Origin: an uncultured bacterium
GTDB taxonomy: Bacteria; Verrucomicrobiota; Kiritimatiellia; RFP12; UBA1067
Direction of reading: 5' to 3'
DNA: 49,590 nucleotides
Assembly: GCA_902802945.1 (NCBI GenBank)
Contig: CADCOC010000044.1
Span: 1-49,590, forward strand
Shown here: positions 24,240-31,907 of the stretch, piece by piece
Layout of the letters: each line of letters opens with the position of its first letter
Numbering within the stretch: position 1 is the stretch's first letter
Position numbers and translations under genes: made by a program
The notes under the pieces: model-generated
The model's input: only the letters and a program-made list of their open reading frames with translations
Database searches by the model: none
What the model was told of the DNA's origin: nothing

Positions 24240-25790
24240 CTAGCGCAGCGGGACGGAAAGCCTGTCCGTGATCATCACGGGCGAATCCCACATCGGGATA
24301 TTGCTAAGAACAGTGGAATCGTTCTCGTACTTCACGCTCTCCGCAGGAATCTCGAACACGCGGCCCGTGATCATGTCAACCCACACGGGGTCCACCACCT
24401 TCTTCCCCGGGAAGCTCACCGTCACGCGGTCGAATTCAAGGAGGGACGACGGTCGCGCGTCCGAGAACCAGAGGAAGCGCAGCGTCTTGCCGTCGCGTAT
24501 GAACCTGATGGACGTGAGCGTACGCTTGCGGTTGTCGCGCGGGTCGGCCCTCTTCGTCACCTTGAAGTTCGGCTGTATCGAGATCTTCGTCGGACGCGCC
24601 TCGTCGTCGAGGAGGCCGAAGATGTTCTGCATCGCGAAGTACGACGGACGGCGGTACACGAACTCCTTGAGCGTGTTGGAGCGCACGAGCCCGAAGCTCT
24701 GGAGCATGAAGGTGTACTGGAGGTCGATCATCGTGAACACGCTCGACGGGATGTTGCGCGCCGCGTCGCCAATCGTGCGCCGCAACAGCCACTTCGCCTG
24801 CGCGTACTCGCTCCACTCGATCTTGTTCAGCGCGTGGCCGAACTCTAGCTGCGCGGGGCACCCCACCTCGCCCTGCATGATGTCGAACGTGTCGCTGTAC
24901 GACTTCACGAGCTTGCGCAGGTTCGGCACTGTCTTTTCGTATGTCTTGTCGGGATTCGGGTGATAGGGATGATAAATGAAGTACGATCCAAGGTCGAGCG
25001 CGCTCTCCTGCTTCAGTTTCTCCAGGACGCACTTGTAGTCCTTCGGGAACGTGACGGCCGTGCAGTACAGCTTCGCGTTGGGCTGCACGGCGCGAATGGC
25101 CTTGCCCGTGCGGTAGAACATTTCGGCGTACTCTGGTCCCTGCCCGAATGGTTCGTTCCAGATCTCCCACTCGTCGACGACGTCCTTGTAGCGCTCGACG
25201 CATGCCACGCAGTACTTGATCCACGCATCGAACGCCTCAGGTTTGTCCGTGACCTGCCTCACTTTCATGCCGAGGCGGAAGTCGCTGCCGTAGACCGGGT
25301 TGCCGTAGGCGAGGCAGATCCAGGGCTTCACGCCCATCGCCGCCATCTCGCGCACCTGCGGGTCGAACCACGAGAAGTCGTACTTGCCCTTCTCCTGCTC
25401 GGTCTTGGCCCAGCCGGAGAAGAGACGGCCGTGCTTCACGCCGAGCGGACCGATGAGGTGCTTGTAGGCGTTCCAGTCCGCATAGTCGCGGTCCATCGTC
25501 TCGCAGCCGACGGACCACTTCGAGGACTTCACGTCCTTCGCGTCGCGCACGGCGAGGCGTCCGATCTCCTTGAGGCCGGGGCTGAGCTCATTGAGCCGCT
25601 TCCACGTGACGCACGGCTTCTCCTTGCGCACCTTCGCGACGGCGTTCGACGCGCTGGGCGGCGCATTGTCGCCCCAGGCGTCCCAGCTCTTGATCTTCGC
25701 GGCGTCCTTGAACGACACGACTTCTCCGTCAAGCACGGAGGGCACTGCGGCGCAAAACGCCGCACCTAAAAGGAATGCTGTTTTGTTCAT
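24240..25790 (-). CDS. Secreted clan GH-A glycoside hydrolase, GH39-like
   Basis: A 516-residue protein with an N-terminal signal (MNKTAFLLGAAFCAAVPSVL). The TIM barrel shows the acid/base motif EWEIWNEPFGQ (Glu213) at the end of strand 4 and a nucleophile candidate FDIMQGEVGCPAQ (Glu308) at strand 7. HGRLFSGWAKTEQEKGKYDF and WFDPQVREMAAMGVKPW are typical of GH39-like and related GH-A barrels. The C-terminal 120 residues form a beta-rich domain. Likely a xylosidase or related exo-enzyme, but GH39, GH5 and GH30 subfamilies cannot be separated by eye. It lies between the GH28-GH16 gene (49-nt gap) and the beta-helix gene. There is no Shine-Dalgarno; a -10-like box ends 7 nt before the ATG. Confidence 0.8.
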   Translation of the reverse strand: MNKTAFLLGAAFCAAVPSVLDGEVVSFKDAAKIKSWDAWGDNAPPSASNAVAKVRKEKPCVTWKRLNELSPGLKEIGRLAVRDAKDVKSSKWSVGCETMDRDYADWNAYKHLIGPLGVKHGRLFSGWAKTEQEKGKYDFSWFDPQVREMAAMGVKPWICLAYGNPVYGSDFRLGMKVRQVTDKPEAFDAWIKYCVACVERYKDVVDEWEIWNEPFGQGPEYAEMFYRTGKAIRAVQPNAKLYCTAVTFPKDYKCVLEKLKQESALDLGSYFIYHPYHPNPDKTYEKTVPNLRKLVKSYSDTFDIMQGEVGCPAQLEFGHALNKIEWSEYAQAKWLLRRTIGDAARNIPSSVFTMIDLQYTFMLQSFGLVRSNTLKEFVYRRPSYFAMQNIFGLLDDEARPTKISIQPNFKVTKRADPRDNRKRTLTSIRFIRDGKTLRFLWFSDARPSSLLEFDRVTVSFPGKKVVDPVWVDMITGRVFEIPAESVKYENDSTVLSNIPMWDSPVMITDRLSVPLR

Positions 25791-25797
25791 GGGGGAA

Positions 25798-25827
25798 ATG
25801 GTATCAAAACCCCCGTCACATCGTCAA
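25798..25827 (-). promoter_or_regulatory. Possible leaderless promoter of the GH39-like gene
   Basis: TTGACG (25822-25827), 18-nt spacer, TACCAT (25798-25803) preceded by TGA, then 7 nt to the ATG. It overlaps the stop of the upstream gene. The -10 hexamer is imperfect. Confidence 0.45.
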
Positions 25828-28569
25828 GCCGAAGTCCAGCCGCACAGTCTCGCCGCCGAACGTCAGTTCCGCCGCGTCGCCGAGCCACGGGATCTTGACG
25901 AACGGGCTCTTCACGCTCCAGTCGATCTTCTTCACGTACGGCTCGCCGTTGATCGTGCTGCCGTCGTCGGCGTTGAGCAGCATGTGGAAGCGTTGTCCGT
26001 AGATGCCGGTGTAGTCGAGCGCGGACGGCGTGAGCGCAAACACGGTCGCCTTGACCTTGGCGCGGAATGCCGCTTCGTCCTTGAAGTCGCACGCGCGCGC
26101 GGTCTCCACGATCACCGGCGTCCATTGATCGTCGCACACGAGGAACTTTCCTACACGCTCGCAGGGGATCTCGGCCTTTGGCCCCGCCACCGCGAGGCGC
26201 GCACCGCCCTTCGCCACGCGCACCGCGCTGTACGCGCCGCCGCATTTCGTGAACCACCAGTCGCCGTCCTTCACCACCTTGTCCACGCCTCCGGCGGCGG
26301 AGAACCACACGCGCATGCCGCCCGTGCGCGACGCGTACTTGTTCTTGCGCGTGAGGAGCGTGCCGCACGACTGCATCGACCAGAAGCTGTTGAAGGCCAC
26401 GGAGGGAATGGTCGCGGTCTTCGTGTGCTTGCCGGTCGCCTCGGGAATCGGCAGAAGCTGCGCGTCGTACGGACCGTACACGACGCCGTGGAACCGGTTC
26501 TGCGAGCTGATCATGCACCACTTGTCGCACGGCGCCTGCGGGAACATCTGCGTGCCGACGATGAAGTCGGGCGTCGCGTAGGTGTAGCGGTAGATGTGGC
26601 CCCATTCGGGGTCGGGACGGTAGTCAGGATACTTGTTTGTGGGAAGCGTCCAGCCGAGCGGACGCATCACGATCTCGTAAACGCCGCGTGCCGCCGCGTC
26701 GGACGCGATCTTGCCGATGATCGGGTGCGGACGGTACGCGCTGTCGAGGCAGACGTAGTCCAGACCGTTGGGGACGCGATCCATAAATGCGTTCAGCCCG
26801 AAGTACCAGTACGCCCACACGGCCGCCTCGCTGAACGTGCCCCTGGCGCCGGTCGTGTAAACGCGCGACATGCCTCCGCCAGACGCACCGTCGATCTGTT
26901 CCTCGGCCCAAAGCGCCCAGAAGAGGTCGAGGAAGTTCTTGGCGAGGCGGCGGGTGGCGGGACGTCCGGAGAAATCGTACAGCGGATAGATGTTCTTGAT
27001 GGTGTGGATGCCGTAGCCCCGGCTCTGCACCTCGATGAACATGGACCTCTTCGCCCGCTCGCGCATCCACGTGCAGAAAAAGTCCTCCCACGCCTCGTAG
27101 TGTGCGCGCAACGTGCCGTCGTCGGCAAGTTTCCGCTCGCCGTACGCGGGATCGGCCTTCAACAGCACGTGCATGAGCTGCCAGAGCGCCGAGGCGCGCT
27201 GTACGTGGTGGTTCTCGCTCTCATACACGCGCCACGTCTTTACGCCGTCGCTGTCCGCGTCGTCAAGTTTCGAAATGTCGTGGCAATAGCCGAACGCCAT
27301 TTCGCGGAATGCGGACTCTGCCTCGGGCGAGAGACGCCCCGGCGCGATGTCGCCATTCGCGCCATAGTGCAGCACGGCGCGACAGAGTTCGCCGATGTTC
27401 CAGTAGAACGAGTCGCGGTCGTCGCGTACGTCGGTGTTCTCGATGTAGAAGCGGCAGTTCTCAACAATCTTCGCGTTCGCGAGCGCATACTTGTCCGCCT
27501 CGCCGTTGTGGAACACGCGCAGAGCGAAAGTAATGATGGAATGCGAGTAGGTACGCGCGAAGCGAGGGTGTCCGTTGAACACCGGCGGCGCGACGGGACT
27601 CTCCCTGTACGGCTCGCCTCGACGACACTTCCACGCCGACGCGAAACGCTCGGATACCCCGTCCGCCGAGGACACCTCCTTATGGCGCGGCGTGGAAACC
27701 CACATCTTCCGCAGGGGCGACCGCGCCGAAAGAACCACTTTGTTGCCACGAAACACCACGCCCTTCTCGCCAGGCTTGAGCCCCGCGTCTCCCCAAACGC
27801 ACACTACCGCCGAATCGCTTGCAAGGCGCCTCGACGAGTTGGTGGAGATGAACGTGTTGTCTTCCACGCGCGCATCCGACACGTTCGCGAGGCGCACGCC
27901 GCAGTAGAGCGGGTTCACCACCACGTTCCCCGCGAACACAAGCCCGTTGCAGGAACGCGCCCGGCCGTGGTGTCCGAGCGCGATGAGGTGCGGCCCCAGA
28001 CGCTCGCTCGGACCGAACCAGCAGCCGGTCACCGATACATTGCGGTTCGGGATGGAAATTTCCTTCGCGCATGAAATGGGCGAGGTCTCCGGATTGCCGA
28101 GCGCCCCGGGGCTCGTCTGCTCCACCTGGATCGTCTCGCGCGTCATGCACGTGTAAGCCCCCTTGAACACGTATCCGGCAAACAGGCAGTTCGTCACCAC
28201 TACGTTCTCGCACCCGTCGATCTGCAGCGCATGGTTGTTCGAGATGTCCTTCACCACCGCGTTCTCGAAGCGGATATTGCGCCCGCAGGCAAATGCGGCG
28301 GGAAGGTGCCGTCCCTGGCAGTCGAAAACGCCGCCGGACACCGCAACGTCGCTGACGCCGTTCGTCGCATCGGTACGCGGAACGAGGTTGTAGAGGAAGA
28401 TCGACCAATGCCCCTTGCGATTCGCCGCCGAGCGGATGATGGCCGAGCGGGCGGGATCCATCGCGCGTGCGGCGACCTCAGGCGTCCAGCCGTCCGTCGC
28501 GCGCTCCACGCCCCCCGCCAGCTCCAGGCGCACATGCGGACGCAGCGAGAGGTACAGGATGCGGTACAC
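25816..28569 (-). CDS. Beta-helix/toroid lyase-like secreted protein, main frame of a frameshifted gene
   Basis: A 917-codon frame. Residues about 1-290 are right-handed beta-helix turns (VSGGVFDCQGRHLPAAF, NNHALQIDGCENVVVTNCLF, VEDNTFISTNSSRRLASDS). Residues about 330-620 are helical and look like an alpha/alpha toroid (ESENHHVQRASALWQLMHVL). Residues about 640-917 are beta-sandwich-like (WCMISSQNRFHGVVYG). The last two parts resemble the toroid-plus-sandwich layout of several polysaccharide lyases. The GTG at 28569 is not a true start: it lies inside PPGVYRI, a normal early strand of a beta-helix. The signal peptide and first helix turn are in another frame upstream (28478-28750). The gene is either broken or carries a sequencing error. 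Neighbours are all carbohydrate-active enzymes. Confidence 0.75.
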   Translation of the reverse strand: MYRILYLSLRPHVRLELAGGVERATDGWTPEVAARAMDPARSAIIRSAANRKGHWSIFLYNLVPRTDATNGVSDVAVSGGVFDCQGRHLPAAFACGRNIRFENAVVKDISNNHALQIDGCENVVVTNCLFAGYVFKGAYTCMTRETIQVEQTSPGALGNPETSPISCAKEISIPNRNVSVTGCWFGPSERLGPHLIALGHHGRARSCNGLVFAGNVVVNPLYCGVRLANVSDARVEDNTFISTNSSRRLASDSAVVCVWGDAGLKPGEKGVVFRGNKVVLSARSPLRKMWVSTPRHKEVSSADGVSERFASAWKCRRGEPYRESPVAPPVFNGHPRFARTYSHSIITFALRVFHNGEADKYALANAKIVENCRFYIENTDVRDDRDSFYWNIGELCRAVLHYGANGDIAPGRLSPEAESAFREMAFGYCHDISKLDDADSDGVKTWRVYESENHHVQRASALWQLMHVLLKADPAYGERKLADDGTLRAHYEAWEDFFCTWMRERAKRSMFIEVQSRGYGIHTIKNIYPLYDFSGRPATRRLAKNFLDLFWALWAEEQIDGASGGGMSRVYTTGARGTFSEAAVWAYWYFGLNAFMDRVPNGLDYVCLDSAYRPHPIIGKIASDAAARGVYEIVMRPLGWTLPTNKYPDYRPDPEWGHIYRYTYATPDFIVGTQMFPQAPCDKWCMISSQNRFHGVVYGPYDAQLLPIPEATGKHTKTATIPSVAFNSFWSMQSCGTLLTRKNKYASRTGGMRVWFSAAGGVDKVVKDGDWWFTKCGGAYSAVRVAKGGARLAVAGPKAEIPCERVGKFLVCDDQWTPVIVETARACDFKDEAAFRAKVKATVFALTPSALDYTGIYGQRFHMLLNADDGSTINGEPYVKKIDWSVKSPFVKIPWLGDAAELTFGGETVRLDFGLTM

Positions 28570-28750
28570 GCCGGGCGGCCTTCTGGATTGCAGCCGTGGA
28601 GTCGGTTTTCCCCGTCGGGTCCGCCCCCGCCTCGGTCACGACCGCCCGCGCCACACTCGCCGCCACCGGAAGCATCGCGCTTGCCGCAAACACCATAACT
28701 GCCGTACAAGCCTTGGCAAACTTAGTTTGATCGGTTGATTTGAACATCAT
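28478..28750 (-). pseudogene. 5' fragment (signal peptide and first beta-helix turn) of the frameshifted gene
   Basis: ATG at 28750 (or 28747) opens a frame with a signal peptide (TAVMVFAASAMLPVAASVAR) followed by VTEAGADPTGKTDSTAAIQK, the standard entrance of a pectate-lyase-like beta-helix. After AIQKA the frame turns into low-complexity Pro/Ala/Arg sequence, while the next expected strand PPGVYRI is found in the -1/+2 frame at once. About 13 codons that normally link these two blocks are missing, so the event looks like a deletion of non-triplet length near 28575-28585 rather than a single-base error. Confidence 0.75.
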
Positions 28751-28898
28751 GAAACCTCATTGCTTTTACGCAGGAAGAAATCCATCTCAAGCGTCGAATT
28801 CTCCTTCCTGTAATACACAAACACGGCACCAGCCTTCACAGTTGCTTCTCAAACTTACGTTCAAGGAAAATCTCTGGTTTTTTGCGTTTCACGCGAGC

Positions 28899-28927
28899 AA
28901 TATATCATATATTTCGGAATGGAGCAA
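28899..28927 (-). promoter_or_regulatory. Promoter of the polysaccharide-degradation operon
   Basis: TTGCTC (28922-28927), 17-nt spacer, TATATT (28899-28904) preceded by TGA (extended -10). It would give a leader of about 140 nt to the ATG at 28750. The rest of the gap 28751-29044 is AT-richer than its surroundings and contains no other recognised element. Confidence 0.55.
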
Positions 28928-29044
28928 GTTCAACAAACACTTTTATGAGGGAATCTTCCATGTCTAACATTGGCAGCAAATCGCTCACGATCTCCATGAA
29001 AAGCCCCCTCGCCGGCAGCATACGGCACATTGATGCATTCAGAA

Positions 29045-30157
29045 TCAATATCCCTTGTTGATCAGCCAAGCGCGAAGAAAAGGATTGAAGAAACGATACT
29101 CTTTGTCGTGGACAAATACGAGTCCGTCGGCGACAAGGCGCTGAAGCGCCTTTGTAGCCGTGCCAGATGACGGCACCTCCGCAGCCGACATGAACTCCGA
29201 CGAGTACACGTTGCGTCCGCCGAGTTTCGCCAAGGCGACGAGCACTTTAAACTGGTACCTCGTGAGGCGCGTTGTCTGCAACTCGAAGGGCCCGCTCTCC
29301 TGCTCGAAGATCTCTTCCAAAGCGGGCTTTATGTCCGCAGTTGAGAGACGAGACCCTTTTTCCGTAGTGTTCCACACTGCAGCACATAATTGTTGGACAT
29401 CGCCTGTCGTTCGTCCCGTAAAATCAAACACAGCATCTATGAAAGCCCTGTCAGCGATTCTGTTTCCGGTCTTGAATCGTTCGATTAGGAACGGGGCGAA
29501 CTCGTCATCGGGAATGTTCGCCACGCTAATGGTCATGGCCGACTTGAAAAATGGATTCTTTGGATTCGTGAAGATGTCCACCATGTCGCTCCGCACGCTT
29601 CCAGAGAAGACAAAGCACGTATCCTGCAGAAACTGTATCTTCCCGCGCAGCATGGCCAGCACCTGGTCTCCGGCATCCAACTTTTTCACCTCCTGGAATT
29701 CATCGAACACAACGAACATGCGTTCTTCACAGGAGAACTTCTCAATAAGTGCCATGACGTCGGACATTGAACTTGGGTCTTCGGCCATGCGCGAATCCAC
29801 TGACACGACCGGCATGCCGTTTCCAGGATCGACCGAAAGCGTCGGGCGAAGCCGAGCCATGAAACTCAATGCACGTGAGACAAAAGATTCTTTCTTCCCC
29901 AACTGTGCCGCCGCCGTTGCGACGCGGTTGCAGAAATCGGCAACCGTGCGGATGTTCAGAAGATCAACATACATCATGCGATATCGCTTCAACCCATTGC
30001 ATACCGAATAGACAAGCGATGTCTTGCCCATACGGCGCTCACCGACGAGAACGACGTTCTGGCCGTCCTTCACGCATGTGGCCAGCCGTTTCTGCAAATC
30101 AGGACGAGGGCAGAATGTCTCTCCCGTCACGACACAACCGTATTTGAATGGTTTCAT
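29045..30157 (-). CDS. AAA-type ATPase with C-terminal winged helix (ATPase_2 family)
   Basis: A 370-residue protein with the start MKPFKYGCVVTGETFCPRPD, usual for this family. Walker A is GERRMGKTS (39-47), Walker B is MFVVFDEFQE (about 150-160), and FVFSGSVRSDMVDIF acts as the sensor region. The C-terminal 90 residues look like a winged-helix domain (RYQFKVLVALAKLGGRNVYS). These STAND/AAA-like ATPases are abundant in gut bacteria and archaea; their role is unknown, with suggestions of DNA-linked or defence functions. The ATG at 30157 is preferred over that at 30205 because the promoter lies between them and the -10 box ends 6 nt upstream, which would give a leaderless mRNA. Confidence 0.85.
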   Translation of the reverse strand: MKPFKYGCVVTGETFCPRPDLQKRLATCVKDGQNVVLVGERRMGKTSLVYSVCNGLKRYRMMYVDLLNIRTVADFCNRVATAAAQLGKKESFVSRALSFMARLRPTLSVDPGNGMPVVSVDSRMAEDPSSMSDVMALIEKFSCEERMFVVFDEFQEVKKLDAGDQVLAMLRGKIQFLQDTCFVFSGSVRSDMVDIFTNPKNPFFKSAMTISVANIPDDEFAPFLIERFKTGNRIADRAFIDAVFDFTGRTTGDVQQLCAAVWNTTEKGSRLSTADIKPALEEIFEQESGPFELQTTRLTRYQFKVLVALAKLGGRNVYSSEFMSAAEVPSSGTATKALQRLVADGLVFVHDKEYRFFNPFLRAWLINKGY

Positions 30158-30163
30158 GCCGGC

Positions 30164-30193
30164 ATTATACCATATCGACTCCGACATCCGCAA
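30164..30193 (-). promoter_or_regulatory. Leaderless-type promoter of the ATPase gene
   Basis: TTGCGG (30188-30193), 18-nt spacer, TATAAT (30164-30169) preceded by TGG. Six nt separate the -10 from the ATG at 30157. Confidence 0.75.
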
Positions 30194-30200
30194 TAAGAAA

Positions 30201-30233
30201 TTCAACCATTTAGTTTAAAGCCATTTGGTTGAA
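30201..30233 (-). terminator. Terminator-like hairpin containing the beta-lactamase-like stop codon
   Basis: TTCAACCA and TGGTTGAA form a perfect 8-bp stem with a 17-nt loop, followed on the minus strand by TTTCTTATT. The hydrolase stop codon (TGA at 30202-30204) lies in the 3' arm. It separates this gene from the promoter of the ATPase gene. Confidence 0.5.
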
Positions 30234-31422
30234 TATAGCCGCCCTTGCCGTCAGGCTTGTGCTTTTTAAAATCAGAACCGTTTTGCAATTGATTCCGCCT
30301 CGCTTCGTCGGCTGGCGGCGGTTTCATCGAAACCGTCCGTACCGGGGCAAGTTCCGTTTTCTTCATCCAGTCATCGCGGAATGACTTTGCAACCTTGCTC
30401 GAACCCTGCACGTTTACCATGTAGAGACGGGCCTTGCGCGTCTTGACGTTGGCCTCGGCCCACGTACCAGCGGCGCCGCCATGGGAGAGTGAGCCCTTGC
30501 CGTCCACCTTCATGCCGAAACTGTAGCCGACCTTCACGCACTTGGGCGTCTGCTTGGACGTCCACTTCTCCATGAGCGGAGCGGAGATCAGCCTGCGGCC
30601 GTCGGGCGTCAGCCCCCCGCGCGCGATCATCTGGAAGAACTTGATCATGTCCCGCGGCGTGGAGAGGAGTCCGCCGCCGGCCTCGGGATGGACGCCCACC
30701 TCCATGTACGGGGGCGCGAGTTTGCCGCGCACGATCTTCGTGGGGATCGGCGGCTTCTTGTCCGACAACTTGTAGAACGTGGCACGGCGCGCGTTTTGCG
30801 AGGCGTTGGGGATGAACGTGGAGTCGGTCATGCCCAACGGCTTGAAGATGCGTTCGGCCATCTCGACATCGAAGGGACGCCCCGTGACCTTCTCCACGAT
30901 GGCTGCGGCCACGTCGATGTCCCAGTTGCTGTAGAGGTATTTCGTGTCCGGCTCGAACTTCAGCGGCTCCACGTGCACATGCTCGGCAAGTGCCTCCATG
31001 CCGGGGCGCACAAGGGCCTTCTTGGGGAACACGTCGAGCCCGGAGGTGTGGCAGAGAAGCATGCGCAGCGTGGGCCGGGTTTTGACGGGAAGCTTTTTCC
31101 ATGAGGGGAAGTATTTCTCCACAGGGTCGTCGAGGGAGAGGTTGCCCTCCGAGATAAGGTTCAACACCAGCGCGGCCAGCACGCCTTTCGTGTTGGACGC
31201 CATCCAGAACACGGTGTCCGGCTCCATCCGCCTCCCCGGCGCAGCCTCGCCCACGCAGTCGAAATGCGGCGCACCGTCCGCATCCGCCGTTACCAGCACC
31301 GCCCCAGGGAATCCCTCGGGCGCGGCGCGGTGGGTCACGACGAGATCCTTGGCATAAGCCGCACAGCCGGCCAAGGCAACCGCAGCCGACAACATCGCCT
31401 GCATAAAACTTTTCATCGTCAT
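30202..31422 (-). CDS. Serine hydrolase, beta-lactamase-like (class C/esterase) lipoprotein
   Basis: A 406-residue protein starting [10 protein letters not shown] with a lipobox LAGC (Cys20), so it is probably lipid-anchored. It has the three motifs of the beta-lactamase/DD-peptidase fold: SNTK (Ser76, Lys79 in FWMASNTKG), YSN (in [11 protein letters not shown], about 165) and HGG ([11 protein letters not shown], about 325). Such proteins hydrolyse esters, peptides or D-amino acid peptides; there is no sign of resistance function. The C-terminal 40 residues are basic and unusual. The start at 31422 overlaps the queF stop by 4 nt (ATGA), choosing it over 31440 and 31416. Likely translated together with queF. 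Confidence 0.85.
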   Translation of the reverse strand: MTMKSFMQAMLSAAVALAGCAAYAKDLVVTHRAAPEGFPGAVLVTADADGAPHFDCVGEAAPGRRMEPDTVFWMASNTKGVLAALVLNLISEGNLSLDDPVEKYFPSWKKLPVKTRPTLRMLLCHTSGLDVFPKKALVRPGMEALAEHVHVEPLKFEPDTKYLYSNWDIDVAAAIVEKVTGRPFDVEMAERIFKPLGMTDSTFIPNASQNARRATFYKLSDKKPPIPTKIVRGKLAPPYMEVGVHPEAGGGLLSTPRDMIKFFQMIARGGLTPDGRRLISAPLMEKWTSKQTPKCVKVGYSFGMKVDGKGSLSHGGAAGTWAEANVKTRKARLYMVNVQGSSKVAKSFRDDWMKKTELAPVRTVSMKPPPADEARRNQLQNGSDFKKHKPDGKGGYIQPNGFKLNG

Positions 31423-31883
31423 GGACGCACCCCCTGCCATGTTTCGAAGCGGCGGCGGGCGAGTGCGCGGTATGCGGCACCTGCGCCGCCGTTCACGAAC
31501 GGGTCAATCGTGATGCCGCCGCGCGCTGCGAATTTGCCGTACACCTCAAGGTATTTCGGACGCAGGAGCTTCCAGATGTCATTGTAGACCACGTTCACCA
31601 CGTCCTCGTGGAAGTCCCCGTGGTTGCGGAAGCCGAAGAGGTACAGCTTGAGCGACTTCGACTCTACAAGCTTCTTCGCGGGGATGTAGCGGATGGTGAG
31701 CGTCGCGAAGTCGGGCTGGCCCGTCTTCGGACATAGCGTCGTGAACTCCGGGCACGTGAACGTCACCCAGTAGTCGCGCTCTGGATGCTGGTTTGAAAAT
31801 GCGTCCAGCACGGACGGATCGTAGTCCCCGACAGCCTGCACGCTCCGTCCGAGCGCCTTCAGTTTCTCAAGATCTTTACGCAT
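31419..31883 (-). CDS. queF: NADPH-dependent 7-cyano-7-deazaguanine (preQ0) reductase QueF
   Basis: A 154-residue type I QueF of the T-fold. The thioimide-forming Cys51 is in [10 protein letters not shown], the QueF signature is [21 protein letters not shown] (about 73-93) with substrate-binding Glu and His92, and the C-terminus has DPFVNGG. It reduces the preQ0 nitrile to preQ1 for queuosine synthesis. No other queuosine genes are adjacent. AAGGA lies 12 nt before the ATG. It is the middle gene of a run with the M6-like protease (24-nt gap) and the beta-lactamase-like gene (4-nt overlap); functionally these are unrelated. Confidence 0.95.
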   Translation of the reverse strand: MRKDLEKLKALGRSVQAVGDYDPSVLDAFSNQHPERDYWVTFTCPEFTTLCPKTGQPDFATLTIRYIPAKKLVESKSLKLYLFGFRNHGDFHEDVVNVVYNDIWKLLRPKYLEVYGKFAARGGITIDPFVNGGAGAAYRALARRRFETWQGVRP

Positions 31884-31907
31884 AGTTTTGTTTCCTTGTT
31901 TCTTGCT

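Noticed and set aside
25570..28074. An 834-codon plus-strand frame opposite the beta-helix gene
   Set aside because: Same antisense composition, no ribosome site, and crosses two minus-strand genes.
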